From assembly GCA_027605045.1 (NCBI GenBank), contig JAQFWX010000123.1, positions 1 to 64,000 on the forward strand: a stretch of DNA of 64,000 nucleotides. The letters are read 5' to 3'. Below the pieces are notes generated by a model. That model did no database searches and was not told the DNA's origin. It saw only the letters and a list, made by a program, of their open reading frames with translations. This stretch comes from Phallus indusiatus (Eukaryota; Basidiomycota; Agaricomycetes; Phallales; Phallaceae). Shown one piece after another: positions 46,701 through 57,627 of this stretch; position 1 is the first letter of the stretch; each line of letters opens with the position of its first letter. Made by a program: the position numbers and the translations under genes.

Positions 46701-49304
46701 ACAGTGACCTGGTCATGGATGCGCTGGATGCATTGGGGTTTGCAACTGATTTTGGAGACATAATGATGACGAGCACACCCCATCTTTACATCTCTGCACT
46801 TCCCTTCGCCCCTCATGATTCATTTGTGTCTAGAAAGTACCTTGGGAGGTATCCTGGATTAATTACGTTCAATGCTGGTCAACCTGTCGGCTCTTCGCGA
46901 AAAATGGGACTTAGGCTGGCACCTCCATTCACGTGGTTTACCGGATCGTTCGCTTTTTGCCGCAAAGCCAGCTATGTCGCATTTGCATCTGCTCAATATG
47001 AAGTCCGGATAATGAACTACATAACCAAAGAGCAGATTGTGACACAGGTACCCCGGGAAGCTATTGAAGAGCCTAACTTTCGTCCCTCGGATAATATATT
47101 GCCGCATGTCCGCGAAATCGTATTTTCACTTGTAGATGAATTGGTTTACTGTTGTCTTGGGGATAGTAACGTCCTGGTATTGGATGTATGGAATAATGAA
47201 ACAAGCATAGAGAGATACGAGGAGATGGTCGGTGTTGGTTGTCATCGTGGTGCTTTATCTTCGGACGGGCGCTTTGTAATTTGGCAGACAAAAGAGGGAG
47301 TCGTTCTAATTGACCGAACCAGTCGCCAGATTGTTAAACGCTTCGAAAAGTCATGTCGTTTCTCTTCAATTTCTCCCAACGGAGAATGGATTGCCCTTTG
47401 TAGCCACGATGACAACACGATCCGTGATCTGGGTTCCCTCTCTGAAGCTGACATACACTCCACGATCTGGAATCCTCCGAAGTACTCTGTGTACACGTGG
47501 AATACTCGGACACAATCGCAGCGCATCGTTCCCTACTATGCCTTGAGGGATAATAATCTGGTACTCACTGACAACTACATTGCTTGTCAGAAAGATGACA
47601 AAACGATAGAGATCTGGGAGTTACGGACAAACACCAAAATCACCGAAATTCAACACTGGTCATATATCACGAACTTCCACTTTTCCCCCGATGATCAATA
47701 TTTCCTTGTAACCTCCACTGGCATGTACTTGGTTTGGACTGTGTCTACAGGGGAATTAATCAATCGAGCCTATCTAGACGATATCGACCAGTGTTTAAGG
47801 TTCTCGCATGATTCCAAATTGATTGCATTGCTCGTTCGTAACTCCAGCTCCTTATTCGATGAACGTGAGACAAAATTCTACGTCCGACAATGGGATAAAT
47901 CTATAGAACTGGATCGCTCGTATGGCAATGTTGACATTAGGGATGTGTACGAAATTTGGCTGCGGGGTTCATATCTTATTCTTCGGTATAAGTCGATTCT
48001 CGATCAATATCACCTCCAGATCTCGGACATTACGACAACGAACGTGATTATTTTTGAAACTGGACTTGGAAACGATGGACGCGTCAGTGCTTTTCCAGAC
48101 GAGGAAAACGTGTGTGTTGCGTATTGCGACAACAGTCGCGGACTCTGTCTCTGGAACAACAAAGAAGGCGAGATCGTGTTAGATGGATCAGTCCGATTAA
48201 CTGCGCTCGTGTGTTCGGACAAATATCTTATTTCTGGGCACGGCAGAACCATCACGATATGGGATAGTTGTACCCGCAAATTGGTTCGTAATCCAATCAA
48301 TATGCTATATAAACTGAATTCCCTTCTCCCCGTGCGAGGTGCCCGCTTTGCCATCATTTATGACGATACAGCGGAAGTTCGGGATTGCGAATCGGGTGAC
48401 AAAGTAGGGGAAACGTTTACAACCCGTTATTCCGAGTCCCCAATTGTTGTTTCTGTCAACCCGAAACATGTCATATGCATGTCGCACGACGGTGTCGATA
48501 TATTGGATCTAACGGGAGCAAGAGTGTGCACGATTCCATTCTCATGCCATAAAAATCGAGGATCCCTCAATGGGAAGTATATGGGATGGATTGATAACGG
48601 AGAACTTAACCTCTTCGATGTTGACACCGAAACGATACTCACTGGCCCTTCGTTAGATCAACCAGTCGAGGACTTTTGGATTTCCGACGACTCAAAACGT
48701 ATTATGATTATAACAATACTGTCCAAAACAGGATTAAGGAATCGTCGGACAAACGTCAGACCGAGGTTTCTATATATCTGGGACATAGAAACCAAAAACA
48801 TGATCACCAAAACAACTCAATGTCTGTTTCATATAAAAAGTCTAGTTTTGAGAAAAAGACATCTGGTTGTTCTAAATGGCCCGCCCTACCAATGTTATGT
48901 CTGGGACTTGGATACATTGGAAAGAATGTCTACTGTGTACAACGTTCCTCCATTAGCTGCCGATGGTTCCGACATTGAGGGGTAAGTTTAGTTTTACTTA
49001 CATTCAATGGACTACACTGAAAGACACACTCAGAACACCGGTATCAAACAAGACGGAGACGTTGGAATACGCATTAATGGCCTGGAAAAAAGCTTCACTC
49101 TCCGCTTTCGCTATAATGGATCGCGATGGATGGGTTTGGGGTTTGCAGAATGAGCTTTTGTTTTGGGTTCCAAAAAAGACAAGAAATCTGTTCTGGTTTC
49201 CAGGCATGACGCATATACCATATCCAAACTTTACAAAACTAAGTTTCACTAATTTCGTACATGGTTCTGATTGGACAAAATGTACTAGATCCGGAAACGA
49301 CTAA
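43728..49304 (+). CDS. NLR-like receptor, copy C: C2-like, NACHT, WD40
   Basis: Exons 43728-43752, 43822-43978, 44030-44151, 44222-44478, 44528-44578, 44629-44872, 44931-45086, 45145-46643, 46694-48981 and 49034-49304 join in frame to 1689 residues with the same intron positions as copies A and B. Walker A is GQAGVGKS, Walker B VVIVVDALDESGD. Exon 6 is 48 bases longer than in A and B, adding a Thr/Ser/Trp-rich insert (TQSTNTNWSAARWSTILPT) in the helical linker. The WD region also has extra segments (near LSEADIHSTIWNPP). It is clearly the most diverged copy. An alternative acceptor at 43786 would add 13 residues (DSPFTSLGTLLNK) in frame; I prefer 43822 because it matches A and B. Confidence 0.86.
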
Positions 49305-49357
49305 ATTCCATTTTCAAAAAATGTGGTTTTTATAAAGCATCGGATTCAATATGTAAT

Positions 49358-49750
49358 TTATATTATATACCAGAATTTGCTTTCACATGTCTGTGTCCTA
49401 TGTCCACCCACGCTGGAACACCATATTATTTCTAAAATCTCAGTTCCCGTCGACACAACCAAGTTATAGAGGATGTCGAATGAGATATTACAAACTGCCA
49501 AAATGAGCGTTTTGAGTCGTAAGTCATCTGGGAGAGAAGCTAACGCCTCGGTGTCGCAGTTGGTTAACACGAGCGTATGGAGACAAGGAAACGCCTTCGG
49601 TACGTTCAAGTCTGGTGTGGTGAAAAACTTTCAAGCCTGAAATTTGAGTGTCAGGTGCTGTATTTGGGGCATGCCGCGAAACAATTCGAGAACGGGAGAA
49701 TAGTCAATTATATGGAGTTCGGGACATCTAGAGATGACGGTAAATTGAAG
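49358..49750 (-). pseudogene. Truncated F-box/LRR gene copy (C-terminal part)
   Basis: The minus strand reads FPCLHTLVLTNCDTEALASL and NISFDILYNLVVSTG, parallel to FPYLHSFALIKCGTEGLYSI and KISFDVLYDVVMLTG in the intact gene at 50053-51627. DNA similarity continues to about 49750 with broken frames. The N-terminal F-box is absent. It abuts the 3' end of NLR C. Confidence 0.65.
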
Positions 49751-50007
49751 ATCGCGACAGTTAATTTCTTTTCATCGGTCTTTTGTACCTGACATCCTAT
49801 TTCATTTATCTCGCTAATATCATTATTTGTGTATACTGCTGTAACACAGATCATGCAGTATTGTAAAGGACTCAGGTTGGTCGCAATGAGGTGGTCACAG
49901 GCTTGAGCTAATCCAGCTTGCGAATTACCTGCGGCATACATAGCTGGCAAGAGTTCGGGAACAATAGTACCAACAATGAAAAGCAAAAAGCAAGCAAATT
50001 TTCTCAA
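49708..50007 (-). CDS. Possible small secreted protein
   Basis: A 99-codon frame starts MRKFACFLLFIVGTIVPELL, a plausible signal peptide. Its mature part has cysteines at about 37, 51, 54 and 72 (ACDHLI, QYCMICV, GCQV). The last cysteine is followed by a possible GT donor, so the true end may lie in another exon. It overlaps the end of the F-box fragment, which argues for caution. No family recognised. Confidence 0.3.
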   Translation of the reverse strand: MRKFACFLLFIVGTIVPELLPAMYAAGNSQAGLAQACDHLIATNLSPLQYCMICVTAVYTNNDISEINEIGCQVQKTDEKKLTVAIFNLPSSLDVPNSI

Positions 50008-50052
50008 AATATATACTTCTAAAAATTCTATACAAGCTGGTGCGTTACAGAG

Positions 50053-51627
50053 TCATCTTCTTGATTCTTGAAAAATTTCAACTCCTAGACCCCGCAAAGC
50101 AGAAAGAACCTCATTAGGATCTTTATGTGTATCCACGTTAGAGCAATAATACAAATCCAAAAACTTGGCTCCCGTCAACATAACGACATCATAGAGGACG
50201 TCAAAGGAGATTTTACAATATCCCAGAATAAGCTTTTCAACTCGTAAGTCTGTAGGAATGGAGTATAACCCCTCGGTTCCACATTTGATCAAAGCAAAGG
50301 AATGAAGGTAGGGAAACGCCCTTGCTATCTCCAAGCTCGGTAAAGCGAAAGCTTTCTTCCAAACCTCATAGTTAATTGTCAGGTAGCGTACACTATGCGA
50401 CATCTTGTAGGCCAAATCGAGGACATGAGAATAGTTGGCTGGAGGGTTGTAGTTTCTGTAAGCCACCATAAATTGAGGCTGACAGAGATTGTGTTGTCGA
50501 TGATAATCCTGTTCAATGACAGACGGATGTGCCTTAATGACTAAATCATCCCCCGAGTTTTCTTCTAAGGCGAGATATCGATATGTAGAAAAATTAGAAA
50601 ATGCTTCCTGTGGAATCGTTTTGAGTACCTCGAAAGGCACGCCGGATCGGTCGATGGTTTGAATACTTTCATCCGACTCGTCGGGGTACTTGGAAACTGA
50701 GTACGACAGGCGAAAGTGTGATAACGCAACCAGCGGTCGAATGCACATTGCAAATGCCCGAATGTAGTCATAGCCTGAGAACCCGATCGCGAATAACTCT
50801 AGTCCAGTAAGCTTGGAAAAACCTAATCTGTTGAAATTCTCCAGGTTCGTTGAAGGCTCCAAGCCGGTTTCGATTCCGTCAGGATCATAGTCTCGACACC
50901 GAACTTGAAGATACTCCAAAGACGGACAACTTGATAGAAAATCCAGGAGCTCAAAGATGGTAGGTGCGGGCGTTTGAACTTCTATTGTAAAACGTGTTAA
51001 TCCGTGGTGCGGAAGCTTAGGCCATGGTAAGTCGAGCCCGCAAATATCGATTTCTCGAAGACAGGAGTTGTCAAAGTACATCGCCAATGGGTCATCAAAT
51101 GGTGCGACATCGTAATCATCAATAGAAATAGCCATACGATGCAATTGAAGTGGTGGTAGTTTAGAACTCTGGATGGCGTTACAAATCAAGTCCAGCTCGG
51201 TGCATCCAAGCGTTACATTCAAATAACGAAGACGGGACAAAATGGAGTATGCGTTAGATTCGAAGTATGAAGCTGAATCGTTTCCAGTTCTGGTATGCAA
51301 GTGGCGAGGCATGTAATCTGCCTCCCATGATAATGTGAGAGGAGCATTCCGGGATCTTTTCATGAATAGTTCTGTGATTGAAAGTTCATTGCCTAAATCG
51401 AAAAACGCCCATAGAGACGGCCATTGCAATGTCCATTCTCTCCAGTGGTGGCATACTTGCGAGATTTCCAGGGCAGTTATCCTACTGTACGGAGTGTTAA
51501 TTGCCAACGAGAAAATGATGTAGAGTATATCTGGACCGATCTTGTTTATCGCAAGTCTCGAGTTGTGAATGGCATTTAATCGAGATCTTCGATGTGCTTG
51601 ATCGATTTCCTGAGTTCTTGTGATCAT
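50053..51627 (-). CDS. F-box/LRR protein, intronless
   Basis: An uninterrupted 524-residue frame. The N-terminus is helical and charged (MITRTQEIDQAHRRSRLNAI), followed by an F-box IGPDILYIIFSLAIN with ISQVCHHWREWTLQWPSLWA, the Skp1-binding consensus of agaricomycete F-box proteins. The remainder has irregular leucine-rich repeats (FPYLHSFALIKCGTEGLYSI). Likely a substrate receptor of an SCF ubiquitin ligase; the family is highly expanded and fast-evolving in mushrooms, and targets are unknown. Two C-terminal fragments of close relatives lie on both sides of NLR C, so this family was carried along in the local duplications. Confidence 0.83.
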   Translation of the reverse strand: MITRTQEIDQAHRRSRLNAIHNSRLAINKIGPDILYIIFSLAINTPYSRITALEISQVCHHWREWTLQWPSLWAFFDLGNELSITELFMKRSRNAPLTLSWEADYMPRHLHTRTGNDSASYFESNAYSILSRLRYLNVTLGCTELDLICNAIQSSKLPPLQLHRMAISIDDYDVAPFDDPLAMYFDNSCLREIDICGLDLPWPKLPHHGLTRFTIEVQTPAPTIFELLDFLSSCPSLEYLQVRCRDYDPDGIETGLEPSTNLENFNRLGFSKLTGLELFAIGFSGYDYIRAFAMCIRPLVALSHFRLSYSVSKYPDESDESIQTIDRSGVPFEVLKTIPQEAFSNFSTYRYLALEENSGDDLVIKAHPSVIEQDYHRQHNLCQPQFMVAYRNYNPPANYSHVLDLAYKMSHSVRYLTINYEVWKKAFALPSLEIARAFPYLHSFALIKCGTEGLYSIPTDLRVEKLILGYCKISFDVLYDVVMLTGAKFLDLYYCSNVDTHKDPNEVLSALRGLGVEIFQESRR

Positions 51628-51947
51628 TATGAGAACTATGTGCGCGCAAGGGGAAAAAAATGATTACTCTATTCCGTTATGGCTGTCGAGAGTTGGAAAC
51701 ATTTGTTATAAACTTCCAATTTCTTCACAACTTGGGAACACCAAGTACGTTGTCAAGAATAATGAACAATAGTGAGTCGGCTTCACATGGCCGGACAAAA
51801 ACCATAAACCTCGACTTCGGCAAACGCCGTGCTTCATTCAGCGGTTAAACGTCAAAGCATTGTCATTTGGTAGTTTACAGAAGTCGTGCAAATAGATCGT
51901 GAAAAACCGTAAATATATATATCCAAAGAAATATCCTGAGCTTAATC
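51628..51947. other. Short intergenic region
   Basis: Upstream of the F-box gene and downstream of the RING gene, both on the minus strand. Nothing recognisable. Confidence 0.4.
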
Positions 51948-52945
51948 CTACGACGGACGCGGAACTCGAAGCGGTGGGACTGGTGAGTGTATTGTCGTGA
52001 GTCTCGAAGACGATGTTTGCTTTCTGCTGCCGGTAGGTCTTTGAGTAGATTCCGAAGGCCTTGAGGAACTAGGCAAGACCAAATTTCAGCCGTAAATATC
52101 AAAAGTCATAATTTCTCACATACCTTTCTTTATGAAAACGCAAGGGTGCAGTAGAAGGAGCTTGAGCACGAGAACGAGAGGCTTGAGGCTGATGCTGATG
52201 CTGATGCTGATGGGATCGATTTGCAGACAGTTCTCCCTTGGAGGCAGTAGATTGTCGCTTTAAGCTCATATTTCGCAATGCCTTTTCCAATTCTTGGATT
52301 CTGGTTTCATAGCTTGCTTTCTGGGCTCTGTCCAGGCTGGTCTGCTCGTAAAGATCGGTCAACGCGATGGACAATCGGATCGCAAGCAGCTTAATAATGT
52401 GTATGGATCGAAATTGCTTCCATGGGACTGATAAGTCTCAATGTGCACGAAAAGAGGAGCTAGCTACCTTATCAGGATTGCTCGGCAGATCTTCCAGAAG
52501 ATTCTGAACTTTCTGGATCATGCGGTTAGTAGCTTGAACGGTGATCGCCTTGTTGTTCAAACTTTCAAGTATCGTATCTAGCACATCTTCAATCTGTTTC
52601 TTTTGGTCGGCAGAAACGGCGGAAGACGATGACGATGACGAGGCAGATGTAGCAGGCGCGAAGTCGACACATAATTTACGTCCAATTCGGGAACTACCGG
52701 TAAGCATATTCGCTCGACAAAGCGGGCATGAATGACCTTGGATTTGGCCGAGACATTGTCCGCAAAATACATGTCCTGATGAAAGAATTTAAAATGATTG
52801 ACAGTTAAAAATGCACCCCCCGATTGCGCAAATGCGCGGTAACCTTGCTCTGCTCACCACAAGGAATGGAGTAGCATTGTCTTTGTGGAGAATATTTCTC
52901 AAGGCAAATATCGCAAGTCGACGATGGATCAATGGTAAGTGGCAT
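51948..52945 (-). CDS. RING-finger (C3HC4) protein with coiled coil
   Basis: Exons 52945-52858, 52775-52468, 52389-52124 and 52068-51948 join in frame to 260 residues. The N-terminal RING (residues about 11-53) has CDIC, CYSIPCGHVFCGQC and CPLC. An Asp/Ser-rich linker follows (ASSSSSSSAVSADQK), then helices (QIEDVLDTILESLNNKAI; YETRIQELEKALRNM) likely to form a coiled coil, an HQHQHQHQ tract from a simple repeat (about 52185-52212), and a Ser/Pro-rich end. The third donor was taken as gtatgt at 52123 because the next exon then reads in a low-complexity frame that ends cleanly. Same architecture and same first intron position as the RING gene at 9543. Probable E3 ubiquitin ligase. Confidence 0.8.
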
Positions 52946-53418
52946 GAGGAGACAACGTGTGTGAATTAATGGCACATTCTTTGTGCAGATGCAGTGGAAA
53001 GCCAGTAACGTGCAGAGTGACAGTCACAGCTACGGGACCCTCGTTCCGAGACTACGTTGTATCCTTCGGGACATCACGTACATCCAAATCGCTTTCCTGC
53101 CAGATAAAAAAAGACCGCATATCGTTCCACAACACCTCTATAAGGCTTACAAGTGAAGACCCTGCTGTCAGGCGATACCAATTTCATCGCTCAAAATTGC
53201 TGAATTTGACTCATTTCTTAAGGACTACTAACAACGCTCAATTAAATGATCTACATAAATATGGACAGAGTTATATACTACTAATATGTTATCAATGGTA
53301 TGTGGGGTGTGTAAGGGTGTGTAATTAAATGATCTACATAAATATAGACAGAATTATATACTACTAATATGCTATCTGGTGTGTGGGGTGCGTATCAGAC
53401 TTATCGCCAGGCATTTAT
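52946..53418. other. Intergenic region with a short local duplication
   Basis: A segment of about 45 bases (aattaaatgatctacataaatatgga...tatatactactaatatg) occurs twice, at about 53241-53289 and 53325-53371. No gene is seen. Confidence 0.5.
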
Positions 53419-54805
53419 TCATACATCGTCTGGACGATTGACCAACCCAGACACCCTCCATGCCGCCTGTTTCCGAATCGGTCCGATACTCATCAAAGCC
53501 TTGAACAAAAAGTTCCGTAAACTGACTTTCCAGCTAGACCCAGCCCCAAATGCCAAAAATCTTGTCATTGTCATCGCCAATCCAACGACCCGCTTGCCAG
53601 CTTCATGTCGTTTCGTTCCATATTTTAATAAAACCGCTTCTTTAGTCGCGACGCTTGGTGCGTTCAGATGTGCGTGAATGGTGTTCGCAGCAGATATCGC
53701 GTCGCATATTCCAAGATTCATGCCTTGTCCACCGACAGGCGAATGCACGTGTGCAGCATCACCGATCAATAAGACGTGCGTATTCCCAATCTTAGCAGTG
53801 TAAGTGTCGGCCAGAGCAGCACGTACGCGATATCGAGATGACACGAGAACAGAAGAGATGGTGAGAGGAGTACTGAAAGGACTCCGCTTGTTGATTTCTT
53901 GTTGCAGATATTCGATTGGTGGGTTGTGGGGAATTTCACCTTTTCCGGAGGGCACGCCCAAGCCAATTCGCCACATGAGTCTGTTCGGGTCAGAAGATGG
54001 TAATGGTATCATGAGAATGTAACGGTCCAAAAGGAAGGTGGGCTGATCTTTGCGAAGAAGCTCCGGAAGAGGATCTTGGAGGTATACGTCCGCCAATGCC
54101 ATTTGGAACGCATCTGACTCGCTGGCGTCGTCATAGGAAGCACCTGTCAAGGGATTCTTGAAGTCTATCCCGACCAAATGTCTGACCTGTGGATTGGCCA
54201 CGATATTAGTACTATAATCTTGTATCATCGAGTCCGTGAACTTACGGTAGAGTGCGCCCCGTCCGCGGCTATGATATACTTGGTAACAATGGTCGAGTTA
54301 TCGGCGAATAAAACTTCAGCCTTGGCTTCGTGAATCCTTTTGATACCAATGATTTCCTTTCCGCGTTGTATATGAATACCCAAGTCGTTCAACTGTTTTT
54401 GCAAAATGTCTTCGACATCACTCTGGGAAATGAGAATAGAGAAAGGGTATTGGGTGTACTTGGCAAGGAGACCCATGTCGATATCAACAATGGTATGTTC
54501 AGCGGTAGTTTTGAAACTGATGCCGTCGCATCTTATTCCTCGTTCTAAGAGCGCATCCGCTGCTCCAAGAGTGTTGAGGAGCTTTGAGGATTACTTTGTC
54601 AGGACTATATGAATCATTATCGATGGGTAGATTGTATATTTACCTCAATTGTATGAGCGTGAACGACAGCAGCTCTTGCACCGTTTCTGTTTGATGCAGA
54701 GGCGTCGACGATCTGAACGTCAATGCCCTTTTTGGCCAATGCAATAGCAGCGGCGGATCCGGTAGGACCAGCACCGACGACTAGGACTTGTGTTTCGTTG
54801 GACAT
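53419..54805 (-). CDS. FAD-dependent monooxygenase, PHBH/phenol-hydroxylase-like
   Basis: Exons 54805-54644, 54581-54246 and 54186-53419 join in frame to 421 residues. The N-terminus has the FAD-binding motif VVGAGPTGSAAAIALAKKG, then ARAAVVHAHTIE. The DG motif AADGAHSTV and the GD motif GDAAHVHSPVGGQGMN follow, the signatures of group A flavoprotein aromatic hydroxylases. It is shorter than phenol 2-monooxygenase and lacks that enzyme's C-terminal thioredoxin-like domain, so it is nearer the minimal two-domain type found in aromatic degradation or secondary metabolism. No neighbouring pathway genes are present. Substrate unknown. Confidence 0.86.
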
Positions 54806-57627
54806 TTGAGTAGTTGTAGAGTAAATGATGTGACGTGATGTTGTGTTGTTAACTTGTTATGTTGTTCTGAGACTGACTATCGAGCCCTTTTAAAAGAACG
54901 AGAGTGAGCGAAACATTACGTCTAAGGTCCCGGTCTAACACTTACAGAAGGCCCGTCATGATCCGGAGCTTCTTCTCAGTCAAATCAGAGCCGACGGTCT
55001 CGCAAGGACTCCATGACTCCATCTCGAAATTAGGAAAACATGATATTGCAACAATGAGAAGAAGGGGAGCATCATCGGAGCCTGTATACACATTACGCAT
55101 GAAAAATCCGTTTGACATGGGGATTGGCTTACAGCGAATTCTGCCCAGACGGCTGCTTTTAATAGCATCAAAGCGTGATCTTGTTGGAGAAGTGCGAAAG
55201 AGCTTGTGGTAGAAGTTGAATCGCCAATGAGATTCAGCACAATGACGCTGACTAAGCATCGTCCGTTGTCCGCGAAACAGCGGTGTCGGTCTTTCTATCG
55301 AGTACGGTATTTCGGAAAGGTCGTTCTGACCGACGTTAAATAATGGAACGCGATCCAGACGGTCATACGTCGATACCTCAGGGTTATTGTCACCATGTAC
55401 AGGTATTACAAATTATAATAATCAACTATAAACGTTTCCAACCCACAAAAAGTGCTTTATGTAAAACCAAGTTTTGTCAACTGATTTGTACCTTGCCGTC
55501 TGAGAAGAAAGTAATTTTCGTTGTATCAGTCACATTAGCATGGTAATTGCAAAGCTTCGACAGTCGTTTCAATAGCAATGCAATGGGAAGCCAGCATCGC
55601 TCTAACAAGGTGATATAGCTTGCCTTCCGCATCCAAGTCAAGATCAAAAATGTCCCAATCAGAATTTTGGTCCACAGAAGCGATAGTTTCTTGACATCCA
55701 TAATTCTTACGAGTTTAGGCTCCAATTTTGACGGATAAAAACAGTCAATTAAGTTGTATAGATCGTCTAACGCAGCAATCATGTACCTGTTTAGGACACG
55801 AGTGTTGGAACGAGCAGTTGCTAAAATCATTGATTGTATGACTTACGACCAGTTAAAGTGATATAAATAATTGTTTAACAGGGTGCAGGCGCGATCATAC
55901 GAGGGAAGGTATTCTGCGTAAGTATCAATAGTTAACGGGTCTTGATCTCGCGGAGGACAAGGAAACAATAGGTTTCGATAGAAGATATGCGGAGTATAAT
56001 GACTAGAATCCGGCGAATTGTTGACATCTGGTGATCTGAAACCATCAATACTCGTAGTAAGTATATGACGACGAGACGATTCTTTGTACACTTCATTTGA
56101 TCCTATGATACACATCGTTTGTCAACGAAAAGCGCTGAGCGCATTGATGCCATTCATAAACAATACATACCTCCGAAGCACGAGTGATGTTGCCAGCCTG
56201 TGTGTACTTGAACCTGCGACTTGTATTGGAGGAATAGCAGTAGAGGAATGTACGTAAGTACACCACTTTCGATGGACTGCGGGAATCCAAGTCAGATCAA
56301 GAGGGTTGGGGAGACTAAAATTGGGTATTGTTTTCATGGTCATTTTTTTTCTGCAGTTTATGTGCAATGGATTGCCTTTCCCGAGTCCATCATGGGTTCT
56401 CAAAGTCACGCGGGTGACCGGTGCCGGTGACCGAGCATCATATCTCAACAGACTGGAAGACGTCTCGACAACACCCTCCAACACAGACACGAAAATTCTC
56501 AATGTCGACGGCTTATCCACGAGGACAACCCAATCAAAAATCTCAGATGCAACAGACGCTTGTCTGGTGATACTTCTAAAGCCAATCTAGACGGAGGTCG
56601 AAGCTCTTCAGTCGTTTTGGCCTTGACATCGATTCGTACGCCGAACCCTCGCGCCGGTTGCCTGCCAACCGAAGGTGAAACCCATTGTGCAGAGGCTCAT
56701 ACGCGCACGTCGATGTTCCCTTCCAAATATAACGGCGCGATTGATGCGAAGACTTTGTCACCGGCGTACCACCACCCACGACAAAGCAATGGCTGAGAAA
56801 CCCGCTTTGCTCAGTGATTACATCCACGTCAAAAGAGCTGATCATCTCACCTCGCTCTGGTTTCATGAGTGAACCCCATGAAGTCGATAATATGCTCTTT
56901 CGCACCGAAGTTGCTCATAGCGGTCGTACGAAGATGAACTACTATCGGAGGGGCTACGAAGCGTGCGGCATGGGTTGTTGCGATAACTCAACTTTGGTTG
57001 CTATGATTAGAAGAAAGCACGTTGTGGAGAAAGTTAAACCCAAGCTCAATGACTCGGACAAGACGCCGGTACCGGCCATTCCACCTCTGACGGAGAATAT
57101 CGTATAGTTAGTATGTGTCCAACATATAATATTCTTCGTAAAGAAAAGGATTTATAATTCAGAAAATCCAGAGCTGCCTCAAAAAATGCTTTTGATCCTT
57201 CGGCATGTCTCGGTATAAGGACAACAGCCCTTTGTTCTTCCCGAACTTCAAAGGTGATCGCATCGATTGAGATGAACAAGAAAACAGTGTATGATTCAAA
57301 CATGCAATAGCAGGATTGCACCAATTCTTGACATCGGATATAATCTACACATCTACATACATATCACTTGAGTTCTTTGTCCTCAGTGTCCGTGGACCCA
57401 CGTATAGTCGCGTCCTTGGAGATAACGCCATTCACGTCCACCCATCGTCCACTGTCCTTTACATCTCTTCCCATGTCCTGTCCACTTGAACCACATCGTT
57501 GTCCATCGCCACGCAACATACATTATAAAAAGGAAGCAGTACGGACATGCTTCGTAGTCTCAACAACCTCATACATTCAGCGATCCAAAACTTGAAAGCG
57601 CCTAAATGATAAAGTCAATTTTGACAA
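54806..57627. other. 2.8 kb with decayed coding sequence, no intact gene
   Basis: Minus-strand pieces at 55477-56520 resemble a fungal transcription factor (separate entry). Other pieces, at 54940-55260 on the minus strand and 56560-57110 on the plus strand, have reasonable codon-like composition but no motif and no consistent splicing. Confidence 0.4.
55477..56520 (-). pseudogene. Remnant of a fungal-specific (Zn2Cys6-type) transcription factor
   Basis: Two minus-strand segments fit this family. Around 56500-56360 a linker reads VLEGVVETSSSLL and SPAPVTRVTLRTHDG, like the stretch after the zinc cluster. Around 56030-55845 the start of the fungal_trans domain reads PPRDQDPLTIDTYAEYLPSY then DRACTLLNNYLYHFNWSY, close to the usual LPS..RA..L...YL.H..W pattern. 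I cannot find the C6 zinc cluster upstream, and the downstream exon (55830-55477) no longer resembles the domain. Most likely a truncated or decayed gene. Confidence 0.42.

Larger units (their letters stand above)
49305..50052. other. 0.75 kb between NLR C and the intact F-box gene
   Basis: Holds an F-box tail fragment and a possible small secreted-protein frame, each listed separately. Confidence 0.5.

Noticed and set aside
52185..52212. Short direct repeats (tgatgc) that might suggest an array
   Set aside because: A simple trinucleotide-type repeat encoding HQHQHQHQ in the RING protein, with no spacers; not a CRISPR array.
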